A stretch of DNA of 64,000 nucleotides, taken from NCBI GenBank assembly GCA_020073545.1, contig JAIQEZ010000007.1, positions 1-64,000 of the forward strand, in the 5' to 3' direction. This document shows, one piece after another, positions 27,850 through 37,156 of the stretch; the stretch's first letter is position 1, and each line of letters starts with the position of its first letter. The notes beneath the pieces were generated by a model. It had not been told where the DNA came from. It worked only from the letters and a program-made list of their open reading frames with translations, and made no database searches. The position numbers and the translations under genes are program-made. This DNA comes from Terriglobia bacterium. Lineage in GTDB: Bacteria > Acidobacteriota > Terriglobia > UBA7540.

Positions 27850-28087
27850 CGACACCCCAATAAGTCCTTGTGGACCTGAAAAGCAGGGAAGTTCCGCTTG
27901 ACAGTCCATAGGCAAGGGTGTATCAACAGTTCACGAAGTAGCTCAGGGAACGCTCTGCAAAACAGATGGTTTTTGATGAGGAGCTGCTTGCTGCCACGAC
28001 TCAACGTCCCCGCTGCCCAGCAGCGCTGGAGGTGCCCCTGTGGTGGGTGGCACGAGACGAAATTCTGAGCGGACTGGAGCTGGATCG

Positions 28088-29557
28088 ATGATGCGCGGCC
28101 TGCGTAGGAGAGTACCTGTTCTGGGCGTTAGTTTGAGCCTGCTGGTAGTGCTGGTGGCTTGCGGCGGTGGTGGCGGCCAACCGCCCCCGCCCGTCTCCGT
28201 CGTGGTGACCATCGCCAGTCCCACCGGCGCGCAGACCCTGCAGGTGAATCAGACGTTGGCGATCACGGCCTCGGTGTCGGGCACTTCGAATACGGCCGTT
28301 ACGTGGAAGGTGAACGGCGTGGCAGGCGGCAACACGACGTTTGGGACGATTAGCGGCTCAGGCTTGTCGGTGACGTACACCGCGCCGGCTTCTGTGCCCA
28401 GCCCTGCTACATTCAACATCACGGTGACCAGCCAGGCGGATACTTCGAAGTCCGCGTCGCTCCAGGTGATGATCGCGCCGCCGGTGTCGGTCTCCATCAC
28501 GAGTCCTACCGGCGCGCAGAGCCTGCAGGTGAATCAGACCTTGGCGATTACGGCGTCAGTCACTGGCACGACGAATACAGCTCTCACCTGGAAGGTGAAC
28601 GGGGTGACGAACGGTAATTCGACGTTCGGTACGATCACCGGAGGGACGTCCACCTCGGTGACGTATACTGCCCCGGCGAGCGTTCCGAGCCCGGCTACGT
28701 TTGCTGTCACCGCGACCAGCCAGGCGGATAACACCAAGACTGTTTCTCTTAGTGTGACGATCACAGCGGCGCCTGCCCCCGTCGTAGTGACCATTACCAA
28801 TCCGAGCAGCTCGACGGTGAGCGTACAGGTGAGTCAGACCTTGGCGATTACGGTCTCGGTGACGGGCACGACGAATACGGGTCTCACCTGGACGGTGAAT
28901 GCAGTGACGAACGGAAACTCCACGGTGGGGACGATTACCGGCACGTACCCGAACATCACCTTCCATGCGCCCGGTGCCATACCGCCCGGGAACCCCTTGA
29001 CTGTGATGGCCACCAGCCAAGCGGACAACACGAAGTCAGCTTCTTTGACGGTTACCCTTACGCCAGCAGCGGGTCAGCCCAACCCGGTAGTCGCGGGGGG
29101 AAACAACGTGCATACGACGGGGGTCAATTTTAGCCTTTCCAGCATGACCACCACGCTGGGCCTCGTGGCGCTGGGCACCTGCACGGGGACTCCGGCGAGC
29201 CCGGGGACTTGCACCGCCGGGGCGACCGGGTTCCAGGTCAAGCAGGGCGCGACATTGACCGTGTGGTTACTCGGGCAGGGTTTGACCGACGGCATCGGTG
29301 CATCACTGGCACCCGGTCTGGCCGTGAGCGTGAGTCAGGGAAGTACGAGCGATGTGACGGTGAGCAGTGTAACGCCTCAGTGTAATTCGACCGGGAACCC
29401 AGGAACCTGTCCTTTATCACCAGCACTGACGAACATTACTTTCCAGATCCAGGTGGGTGCGAGCGCGACGCTCGGGCAAAGGAACATCATTGTGACTAAC
29501 ACAGCCGGCGAGTTGCAGGCTTACGTCGGCGGGATTCAAATCATTGCGGGGCCATAA
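28088..29557 (+). CDS. Secreted lipoprotein with three tandem Ig-like/BIG repeats
   Basis: Lipobox LLVVLVACGGGGG; repeats beginning 'I(A/T)SPTGAQ(T/S)LQVNQTLAITASV(S/T)GT(S/T)NTA(V/L)TWKVNGV'. Confidence 0.75.
   Translation: MMRGLRRRVPVLGVSLSLLVVLVACGGGGGQPPPPVSVVVTIASPTGAQTLQVNQTLAITASVSGTSNTAVTWKVNGVAGGNTTFGTISGSGLSVTYTAPASVPSPATFNITVTSQADTSKSASLQVMIAPPVSVSITSPTGAQSLQVNQTLAITASVTGTTNTALTWKVNGVTNGNSTFGTITGGTSTSVTYTAPASVPSPATFAVTATSQADNTKTVSLSVTITAAPAPVVVTITNPSSSTVSVQVSQTLAITVSVTGTTNTGLTWTVNAVTNGNSTVGTITGTYPNITFHAPGAIPPGNPLTVMATSQADNTKSASLTVTLTPAAGQPNPVVAGGNNVHTTGVNFSLSSMTTTLGLVALGTCTGTPASPGTCTAGATGFQVKQGATLTVWLLGQGLTDGIGASLAPGLAVSVSQGSTSDVTVSSVTPQCNSTGNPGTCPLSPALTNITFQIQVGASATLGQRNIIVTNTAGELQAYVGGIQIIAGP
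28206..29060 (+). repeat. Three ~290-bp DNA repeats encoding Ig-like domains
   Basis: 'caggtgaatcagac.ttggcgat.acggc.tc.gt' recurs near 28240, 28530 and 28826. Confidence 0.75.
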
Positions 29558-29560
29558 GCG

Positions 29561-30397
29561 ATGAAGATGCGAGTTTGGCTTTTCGTGGCATTGCTGGCGG
29601 GGTGGATGATTCCCCCCGCGGGGGCGACGACCCTCATCTCCATGTCGCTGGACCAACTCACGCAGGCGTCCAGCGACATCGTGCGGGCGCGCGTGCTTAG
29701 CCAGGAAGCCCGGTGGAACGACGCCCACACCCAGATTGTGACCATCACCACTCTGGAGGTCTCGCAGACGCTGAAGGGCCATGCGTCTTCCACGGTCGAA
29801 GTCCAGCAAGCGGGCGGCGTCGTGGGCAACTGGAGCGTGTACGTACCGGGAAACACCATGCTCAAGCCCCAAAGCGAATACCTGCTCTTCCTCGAACCGG
29901 AGACGGGGAGCTCGCGGTATCACTTGGTGGGAATGACGCAAGGCGCCTACCGTGTGTATCAGGACGGGGCGACGCACGAGGAGCGGGTGATCCTGCCGCT
30001 CAGCCGGCTGCAGGTCCAGGATCAGATGATCGGCGCCGGGAATCCTGCCGGAACCTTTCCTCTCCCGGGATTCCACAAGTACGTGGCCACCATCGTCAAC
30101 AACGGGATTCAGATTCCTCACGGGCTCACCATGTCGGTGGCGATTGTTTCTACGGAGTCGCGGGGCGCCGGGCGCCTGCATGTTTACGGGCGAACCACGA
30201 CGGATTTATTTCCCAACCAGAACCTGGTGATCCCGGCCGGAACGGAGGTCGAGGGTGAAGCGGTCATGAGTGGCGGGAAATGGACGATCTATTGGGACGA
30301 AATGAATGTCCGCGGCGTGCATGCCCAGATTTCGGCGACCAGCCAGGAGCCCGGAGGTAGTCTGCGAGGCAGAAGTGTAGTCCTCAACGTGAGGTGA
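29561..30397 (+). CDS. Secreted protein of unknown function
   Basis: Signal peptide MKMRVWLFVALLAGWMIPPAGATTLISMSLDQLTQASSDIVRARVLSQEARW; tight spacing with neighbours. Confidence 0.65.
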   Translation: MKMRVWLFVALLAGWMIPPAGATTLISMSLDQLTQASSDIVRARVLSQEARWNDAHTQIVTITTLEVSQTLKGHASSTVEVQQAGGVVGNWSVYVPGNTMLKPQSEYLLFLEPETGSSRYHLVGMTQGAYRVYQDGATHEERVILPLSRLQVQDQMIGAGNPAGTFPLPGFHKYVATIVNNGIQIPHGLTMSVAIVSTESRGAGRLHVYGRTTTDLFPNQNLVIPAGTEVEGEAVMSGGKWTIYWDEMNVRGVHAQISATSQEPGGSLRGRSVVLNVR

Positions 30398-30423
30398 GAG
30401 CTGTGAGACTGAAGCGGATGATT

Positions 30424-31464
30424 ATGAAACATCAGAGATTTGTGCTGGGTGCGATTGCCATTGTGGGGATAGGCTCAGCCGCGGCGGTGCTTGCGGTTAA
30501 CTTTGAACTGATTCAGGTCGCTCCGACTGATATCGAGCAAGCCTCGTGGCCGACTGTGTCGGGTACCACCAGTATCACTTGGAGCGTGAACCCCACGAAC
30601 AGCAACGTGGACACGAGCGGTGGCGGGACGATTCCGGAAGCCTTGACAAACGCCTTCACAACGTGGTCCTCGGCGACGTATAACAGCTTGCAGGTGAATA
30701 CCCTCTCTTTTACGAAGGGATCGGACAGTACGCTCACAGCTGCTACGGTGGATTGCCAGAACGTGGTGGGTTTCACGGAGTCCCTGGGGACGGGCACTAT
30801 CGCCCAGGCCTTTGTGGCGTCGGCCTTTAGCTCTACTCCCGGATTCAACTATTCTTGTACGACAACCCCGACCACGCGAACCTGCCCGAACAAAATCTGT
30901 ATTGTGGACGCCGATATCGAGTTCAATCCCAACTACAACTTTGCGACCTACTCGCCCACCCCCGCCAACCATTTCGACGTTCAATCCATTGCCACGCACG
31001 AGATCGGGCACTTGATCGGGCTCGACCATAGTGGTCTGACCCATGCCGTCATGTTCCCTTACGGCGATACCGCCAACGCCGCCTCACAGCAAACCCTGGC
31101 GGTGGATGACATGATTGGCAGCGAGGTCCTTTACGGGAGCAGCGCCATCCAAGCCGTTGCCTCGGAGATCGACGGAACCGTCACTCTGGGCGGCAGCAAC
31201 GCCTTCGCGGCCCATTTGGTGGCCATCGACACTACCACCGGGAACGTGATAACCGATACTCTGAGCCGGCCGGATGGAACGTACGAGATGCCGATCGTGG
31301 CCGGGACGTACTATATTCTGGCGCTGCCCCTGGCGCCGGACGTGAACCACGGGCCTTACACCATCAACAACTTCACTGGGTTTGCCTGCGGCTTTGCCAC
31401 GACCTTCGCCACTTGTTCGGGCGTGCCTGTGAACCCTACCAACTATACGGGACGATATTTCTAA
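30424..31464 (+). CDS. Matrixin-type (metzincin) metalloprotease
   Basis: HEIGHLIGLDHSGLTHAVMFP (HExxHxxGxxH plus Met-turn), signal peptide. Confidence 0.85.
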   Translation: MKHQRFVLGAIAIVGIGSAAAVLAVNFELIQVAPTDIEQASWPTVSGTTSITWSVNPTNSNVDTSGGGTIPEALTNAFTTWSSATYNSLQVNTLSFTKGSDSTLTAATVDCQNVVGFTESLGTGTIAQAFVASAFSSTPGFNYSCTTTPTTRTCPNKICIVDADIEFNPNYNFATYSPTPANHFDVQSIATHEIGHLIGLDHSGLTHAVMFPYGDTANAASQQTLAVDDMIGSEVLYGSSAIQAVASEIDGTVTLGGSNAFAAHLVAIDTTTGNVITDTLSRPDGTYEMPIVAGTYYILALPLAPDVNHGPYTINNFTGFACGFATTFATCSGVPVNPTNYTGRYF

Positions 31465-31606
31465 CCGCTCTCCTTCCCAAAGACTCTATCAGGGCCGGCT
31501 CGCAAGCGCCGCCCTTAGGCTTTTGGGCCGAGACATCGCCCCAAGGTTCTGCCATGCTCCATCCGTCGGTGAGCGTTGCAGGCGCTCTGGAGTGCGGGAG
31601 CGTGTC

Positions 31607-31626
31607 ATTCCCGCGACAGCGGGAAT
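31607..31626. repeat. Short palindrome ATTCCCGC-GACA-GCGGGAAT
   Basis: 8-bp perfect arms in intergenic DNA. Confidence 0.6.
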
Positions 31627-31881
31627 TCCGCTTTGTGCCGGCGGCCTGCGGTCCGGGAAAGGGGAGCACGCCGCCGAGAAAGGCGGGAGCTCTGCTGCCG
31701 CACTTCCAGCGCGATCTTTCCCTCACACCACTTCCACATGGTTGCTGCTGGGGTGATTTGATCCGCGGAAACAGAGGTCAAATCTTAGGGAGGCTTTCGA
31801 CGACTTCAAACACGATGCTTCTGCCGGCGCCGGGTTTTCGGACCCGCCTGCCTCGGTCGAGGCTTCTGGGAAGCGAGCTCG

Positions 31882-31983
31882 TGCCGTTCCAACTTATCGC
31901 TCCCAAACAGACGGCAGACGACGCATTCCCAAAAATCCACTTGATGTCTCGGAGGAGTTAGCGCCAGAGAGTTGGAACGGCAC
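31882..31983. repeat. Perfect 14-bp inverted repeats bounding ~102 bp
   Basis: GTGCCGTTCCAACT (31882-31895) and AGTTGGAACGGCAC (31970-31983). Confidence 0.7.
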
Positions 31984-32531
31984 TAGGCGTGCGCCATGCG
32001 TCGAGTAGCTTCGACGCTCTTCGTCCCGCGCCGGTGATCCACCAGCATCGCCAGCAGGTCGCCCCGCTCCACCCTTTCGCAGTGGACGGTGCACATGGAG
32101 ATGGCATTGAACGGGCGGATAAACTCGTGAATGCGGCGCTGATAGTCGCGGATCGTGCCCACGTCACTGCCATTCCCGTACGCCCAGGACCAGTCCGTGA
32201 CCCAGCGCATCACCGTGCTGTGACGATGCAGCGGGCTGCGCTGCAAGGGCTCGCTGGGGCGGAGCAAATCGCCCAGGCAATTGGGCGCCGTCAGAAATAC
32301 GAGCCGGCCACTGTGCAACAAGGCGTCGGTCTTCAGGCCGGTCTCGCTGAGGCCGTGGGCTATTTCCTTCAGGCAGATGGGGCCAGCCATGATGACCACT
32401 TGCTGGCCGATGTCCAACCCGGCGACGACGAATTGTAGGATTTCGGCAAGACCCCTTTCTTTCCGAACTACCAAACGACACGCTTCACCCGGGGCCTGGA
32501 GGCCAGCGTGGTTCCCCGCCTGTAAACTCAT
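31983..32531 (-). CDS. MEDS (DcmR-type sensory) domain-like protein
   Basis: ACRLVVRKERGLAEILQFVVAGLDIGQQVVIMAGPICLKEIAHGL resembles MEDS N-terminus; family call by eye. Confidence 0.5.
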   Translation of the reverse strand: MSLQAGNHAGLQAPGEACRLVVRKERGLAEILQFVVAGLDIGQQVVIMAGPICLKEIAHGLSETGLKTDALLHSGRLVFLTAPNCLGDLLRPSEPLQRSPLHRHSTVMRWVTDWSWAYGNGSDVGTIRDYQRRIHEFIRPFNAISMCTVHCERVERGDLLAMLVDHRRGTKSVEATRRMAHA

Positions 32532-32639
32532 ATGCCTTCATTTTTGACGAAATCAGGTTGGCCTGTCAACAGGTCCTCGCAGGCGTCGGCATTATTGTCA
32601 CGGGCGCAATTTCGGGGCTTTCGCTTATTCTTCGCGCGG

Positions 32640-32815
32640 GCATTTTGGGGGTGCATGGCAGTCGAATCGAACCAAGAAAAGCAGCGAGGAAAACTCTGCT
32701 CGCTTTCCCAGTGCCACAGTGATGCTCCACCGCGCTACCGCCCGCTGTAGTAGTTTGAAGGTGGTAGCTCGAGGAGACCCCACGTGCCACTTCCCATATA
32801 CCACCTCCCGCTTGT
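32640..32815 (-). ncRNA. Candidate structured / tRNA-like intergenic RNA
   Basis: Minus strand: 8-bp stem AGGTGGTA...TACCACCT, then GCGGGCGGTAGCGCGGTGGAGCATCAC (tRNA-Gly 5'-half-like), hairpin AAAGCGAG...CTCGCTGCTTTT, then GGTTCGATTC (T-loop-like); no complete cloverleaf found. Confidence 0.25.
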
Positions 32816-33048
32816 TTGTCTTAGGCCATTTCGCATTTTAGAAATATGAGCTGTTATACGGGGCTTGAGGCCGGCGGCGCCGACCGATCCCAACTGCGGG
32901 CCACAGAGTAATGCGGTACCGCGCATAACACCACGCCCAAAACCCATCGTAGGGCCGGGGCTTGCCCCGGCCACGGCCAAGGGAAGTGCGTAGCCACGGT
33001 CAGCACTTTTCTGATCGTGGCCTTTTTCGCTTTTACGCCTGTCCTCCC

Positions 33049-33183
33049 ACGCTGTCATCCTGAGCGCTAGCGAAGGATCTCTGCAGTGCGCTCGTCCAGT
33101 GGGAAAGAGTCTCTTCGATCCAATGCCGGGATTCTCCGCGGAGTTTACCCTGAGCGCAGCGAATGGGCCTCAGGATGACAGGC
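33049..33183. repeat. Dispersed intergenic repeat family (TCATCCTGAGCG..GCGAAGGATC)
   Basis: Shares phrases with 11722-11885 and 39163-39255. Confidence 0.65.
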
Positions 33184-33309
33184 CCAGGCAGGTGAGTTCC
33201 CGGACGATTCGCCGGCGCATTTTCGGCCTACCGGTAGCCCGCGGGCGGTTCAGCCCGCATACCGTATGCCACCTACCACCTACGGCTTTCACCTCTTTCC
33301 TGCCGGTAG

Positions 33310-33835
33310 CCAAAATCGTATTTCACGCTCCTGACATTACCCCTGCGCTTATTGCTACTATGAGGGTGTGAGAGCTCGCGCGGCTCGATTCGTGTCAGGG
33401 CTTGCCCGACCCTCGTTGACCACGGTGCCCGGTTGTTGTAAGGGTGGGGCTCCCGACTTCGCCGGGACAGGTTGCCCTACCCTGGTTGGTCGTAACCATG
33501 AATTCGGGTACGGCCAGCCGTACCGCTACGCGGCGATCAATCAAAATGCAGGCGTCTCCGGTGATGTTAATGAAGAAAAGAGGACTTAACGAGCAAGAGC
33601 GGGAATTTCCATGGCCTGCGCCGAAAATGAAATCATCGAAATCAAAGCAGTTCTCAAGCTTGGGTGCGACCGGGACTGCGCGAAGAAAAAAAAGATGTTA
33701 AAAATGAAGGTATATCCAACGATCTCATTGAAAATAAATGGAGAGTGAAATTACCCGCGGGAATGTCCAACGATCTTGTTGAAAACAAGCTGGTTAACGG
33801 CTGAATGCAACGATGCTAATGAAAGGAAACGAGAT
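33310..33835 (+). repeat. Copy 1 of an uncharacterised repeat element (ENK-repeat element)
   Basis: Shares ordered blocks with reverse complement of 55165-55655: CTGACATTAC.CC.GCGCTT.TTGCT, GTCAGGGCTTGCCCGACCCT, CAAAATGCAGGC, GCGCGAAGAAAAA..GATGTTAA.AATGAAGGT, GAAAACAAGCTGGTTA..GCTGAATGC. Confidence 0.75.
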
Positions 33836-33924
33836 ACTTAAAGCGAAGCGTGCGGAGAACGAAGGACGTGAGGCTGATTCCGGGCAGGCGCAAATGGCGC
33901 CGGCAAGAACTTAACCGACTACTG

Positions 33925-35073
33925 CTATTCGAGTGACTTGTGGAAGCGCAGGACGCTGACGCTCAGCAGGATTACGGCAAAGCCCGCCAAGGCGGCAATC
34001 TGCGGCCAGAGCACGTCGAGCCCGACGCCCTTGAGGTAGACACTGCGCAGGACGATCATTATGTATCGCATCGGGTTGAGGTAGGTCAGCTTCTGGAAGA
34101 ACAATGGCATGCTGCTGATGGGCGTGCCGAATCCGGAAAGCGTGATCATGGTCATGGTGAACAAGAAGGAAGAAATCATCGCCTGCTGCTGAGTAGCGGA
34201 GATCGTCGAGAGAAAGAGCCCGAGCCCCAAGGACGCGAAGATGAAGGCCACCAATCCAGCCGCCAGCACCCCAAAGCTTCCGCGGAGGGGCACACCGAAC
34301 CACAGGGTGCCGACCAGGGCAATGATCGTGGCGTCGAAACAGCCGATGAGGAAGAAGGGAATGGTCTTGCCCAGGATGAATTCCCAGCGGCGAATGGGAG
34401 TGACCATGATCTGTTCGAGCGTGCCGATCTCCCGCTCGCGCACCACCGCAAAGGCGGTCAGCGTCATGACCATAATCATCAGGACATTGCCAATGACCCC
34501 GGGGACGAAATACCACTGGCTCTCCAGTCCTTCGTTGAACCAAGGCCGACTTTGGAGATCCACCTGGGGGAGGAACGACACCAGTTGCGGCGCGGCACGC
34601 CGCACGCGGTCGAGCTGATAGTCGCGCCCGAACCGCGCGCCGACCTGGTTGAGGTAACCCAATGCCACCAGCGCTGTGTTCGAGTTGGAGGAGTCCACCA
34701 GGACTTGCACCAAGGCGCCTTGGCCGTTGCGCAGGCGCTGAGCAAAGCCGGAATTGATTTCCAGCGCCGCCAGGAAATCGCCGCGGTCAATGCCTTCGCG
34801 GAGTTCCTCCCGCCGCGCGACATGTCCTGCGAGATGGAAATAGCGGCTGGCGGAAAGCCGGGAGACCAGCTCGCGGCTCTCCTGCGTATTGTCCAGGTCG
34901 AGTACGGCCAGCGCCACGTTCTTAACATCCAGCGTGGCGGCATACCCGAAGATCAGCATCTGGGCGATCGGCGGGAAGATGAGCAACAAGCGTGTACGCG
35001 GATCGCGCAGGGTCTGGATGAACTCCTTGAGGAGCACGTGATGGATGCGCGTAAGGGAAGAAAGTAAACTCAT
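33925..35073 (-). CDS. ABC-2 type transporter permease (YbhR/YbhS-like)
   Basis: LLKEFIQTLRDPRTRLLLIFPPIAQMLIFGYAATLDVKNV; C-terminal ABC-2 membrane region; 4-bp overlap with next permease. Confidence 0.88.
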   Translation of the reverse strand: MSLLSSLTRIHHVLLKEFIQTLRDPRTRLLLIFPPIAQMLIFGYAATLDVKNVALAVLDLDNTQESRELVSRLSASRYFHLAGHVARREELREGIDRGDFLAALEINSGFAQRLRNGQGALVQVLVDSSNSNTALVALGYLNQVGARFGRDYQLDRVRRAAPQLVSFLPQVDLQSRPWFNEGLESQWYFVPGVIGNVLMIMVMTLTAFAVVREREIGTLEQIMVTPIRRWEFILGKTIPFFLIGCFDATIIALVGTLWFGVPLRGSFGVLAAGLVAFIFASLGLGLFLSTISATQQQAMISSFLFTMTMITLSGFGTPISSMPLFFQKLTYLNPMRYIMIVLRSVYLKGVGLDVLWPQIAALAGFAVILLSVSVLRFHKSLE

Positions 35074-36203
35074 TCCAACCTCTTGTGAAAGGCGCGCGTG
35101 GCCAGCGTGATCAGCACCGCCGCAAAGATCGCCAAAGCAAGGATTTCGCCCGCCATCAGCCGCACCGCCGTGCCCTTTAGGAAGACGTTTCGCAGGATGG
35201 AGACGTAATAACGCGCCGGCAGGATTCGCGTGATCCATTGCACGACCACGGGCATCTGGTCAATCGGAAATATGAATCCAGATAACAGAAAGGTAGGCAA
35301 GAGGGTCGCCAGCAGCCCCATTTGGCTGGCCCCGAGCTGGGTCTTGCCCGTGACGGAGAAGAAATACCCGAGTGCCAACACGGCGACCAAAAACAGCGCC
35401 GAGCAAACGAATAAGACCGTCCAGCTTCCACGGAAAGGAACACCGAACCACCACACCGCCACGCCGGCGCAAAGCGCCGTATCCGTCATGCCGATGATGA
35501 AGTACGGAACGAGCTTCCCGATCTGGATTTCCAGTTTGCTCACGGGCGTGGCGATGAGCTGCTCCATCGTGCCGCGCTCCCACTCCCGCGCGACGGTCAG
35601 CGACGTCAAGAATGCGCCGACCACCGCCATCACCATGGCTACCACACCGGGCACAATGTTCGCCATGCTTTCCAGGTTTTCGTTGAACCACGTCCTGGGC
35701 TGGAAGGTGACGTTCGGGGGCAGGGTGGCCAGCCCGTGTCGCTGTTGCCAGTCGATCTGCACATGCGAGGCATAGGCCTGCACGATGCTCAGGGCATAGC
35801 TCAGGCCAATACTGGCTGTATTACTGTCGCTGGCGTCGAGCAGCGCCTGCACAGGGACCGGCCCGCCGGAGTGGAGTTCTTCCGAAAATTGCGACGGCAC
35901 CACCACCGCCACCGTGCAGGCGCCTTGGTCAATGTTCCGGACGACGTCGCCGTAGCTCTGCGACACGCGGACGATGGCGAAATAGTCAGTGGCCTGAAAA
36001 TGTTTCAGCAAGTCCTGGCTGTCTTGCGTCCCGTCACGGTCGTACACGCAAAGGGGGATGTGCTTGACGTCCAGGTTCACGCCGTAGCCGTAGATAACAA
36101 GCTGGATCAGTGGCATGGCGATGATGATCAGAAGGCTGAACGGATCGCGCCAGACCTGAATCACTTCCTTGCGCATCATGGCCAGGATGCGGCGCAGGCT
36201 CAT
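35070..36203 (-). CDS. ABC-2 type transporter permease
   Basis: MSLRRILAMMRKEVIQVWRDPFSLLIIIAMPLIQLVIYGYGVNLDVKHIPLCVYDRD; REWERGTMEQLIATPVSKLEIQIGKL. Confidence 0.88.
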   Translation of the reverse strand: MSLRRILAMMRKEVIQVWRDPFSLLIIIAMPLIQLVIYGYGVNLDVKHIPLCVYDRDGTQDSQDLLKHFQATDYFAIVRVSQSYGDVVRNIDQGACTVAVVVPSQFSEELHSGGPVPVQALLDASDSNTASIGLSYALSIVQAYASHVQIDWQQRHGLATLPPNVTFQPRTWFNENLESMANIVPGVVAMVMAVVGAFLTSLTVAREWERGTMEQLIATPVSKLEIQIGKLVPYFIIGMTDTALCAGVAVWWFGVPFRGSWTVLFVCSALFLVAVLALGYFFSVTGKTQLGASQMGLLATLLPTFLLSGFIFPIDQMPVVVQWITRILPARYYVSILRNVFLKGTAVRLMAGEILALAIFAAVLITLATRAFHKRLE

Positions 36204-37156
36204 GCTGTTCTCCCCGGTTTTGATTCGCGGGCGGCGGTCAGCGAGACAAAGACGTCTTCGAGGCTGGGCGGGATCTGCTCCAGCCGGCCCACCTGGATGC
36301 CGTGCGCCTCCAGGCCCTGTTTGACCCTGGGCAGGGCGGTCTTGGCGTCGGTGACGACGGCATGGAGGCTGCTTCCAAAAACCGCTGCGTCGAGCACGCT
36401 CGGAACGTCGTGCAGGGCTTCCAGACCCGGTCCCAGGGGCTCGCACTCGACGAGCAGGAGCTGGCCTTTCATGTATCGGCTCTTCAGCTCCGTGGGCGTG
36501 CCCATCGCCACAATGCGCCCGCGATTGATCAGCACCAAGCGGTTGCAGTATTCCGCCTCGTCCATGTAGTGCGTGGTGACGAATATGGTGATACCCTCGC
36601 TGACCATGTGCTGGATCAATTCCCAGAACTGCCGCCGCGAGACGGGATCGACGCCCGAGGTGGGCTCGTCCAGAAAGACGATGGGCGGGCGATGCAACAC
36701 CGCGCATCCCAACGCCAGCCGCTGTTTCCAGCCGACGGCCAGCGCGCGCGTCAGGGATTGGTCGCGCCCTTCCAGTCCCGCCATGCGCAGAGCCCACGCT
36801 ATGCGCTCGGGCGCATCCTCGGCGGGCACGCTGTATAATCCGGCGAAAAACCGCAGGTTTTCGCCCACGGTCAAGTCGTTATACAGCGAGAACTTTTGCG
36901 ACATATAGCCAATCTGCTGGCGGACCGCCTCGGGCTTCACGGCGACGTTAATCCCCGCGACCAGAGCGCGCCCGGCGGTGGGTCGCAACAGGCCGCACAG
37001 AATGCGGATGGTCGTGGATTTGCCCGCGCCGTTCGGGCCGAGGAAGCCGAAGATCTCCCCGCGGTGCGCCGCGAAGCTGATGTTGTCCACGGCCACAAAG
37101 GTTCCGAAACGCTTGGTCAGGCTTTCGACCACAACTGATGGTTCGTTCGAGCTCAT
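36200..37156 (-). CDS. ABC transporter ATP-binding protein
   Basis: Walker A GPNGAGKST, Walker B VFLDEPTSGVDPVSRR. Confidence 0.93.
   Translation of the reverse strand: MSSNEPSVVVESLTKRFGTFVAVDNISFAAHRGEIFGFLGPNGAGKSTTIRILCGLLRPTAGRALVAGINVAVKPEAVRQQIGYMSQKFSLYNDLTVGENLRFFAGLYSVPAEDAPERIAWALRMAGLEGRDQSLTRALAVGWKQRLALGCAVLHRPPIVFLDEPTSGVDPVSRRQFWELIQHMVSEGITIFVTTHYMDEAEYCNRLVLINRGRIVAMGTPTELKSRYMKGQLLLVECEPLGPGLEALHDVPSVLDAAVFGSSLHAVVTDAKTALPRVKQGLEAHGIQVGRLEQIPPSLEDVFVSLTAARESKPGRTA

Noticed and set aside
31413-31961. + strand 182-aa ORF
   Set aside because: Overlaps the end of the matrixin gene and spans palindromic repeats; no family signature.
32640-32760. Confident tRNA or tmRNA call
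   Set aside because: No full cloverleaf: the T-stem and acceptor do not pair by eye and no clear anticodon; kept only as a candidate structured element.
32735-33058. 107-aa - strand ORF
   Set aside because: Covers the structured intergenic region and repeat DNA; no domain.
33940-35067. + strand 375-aa ORF
   Set aside because: Antisense to the ABC-2 permease, no recognisable domain.
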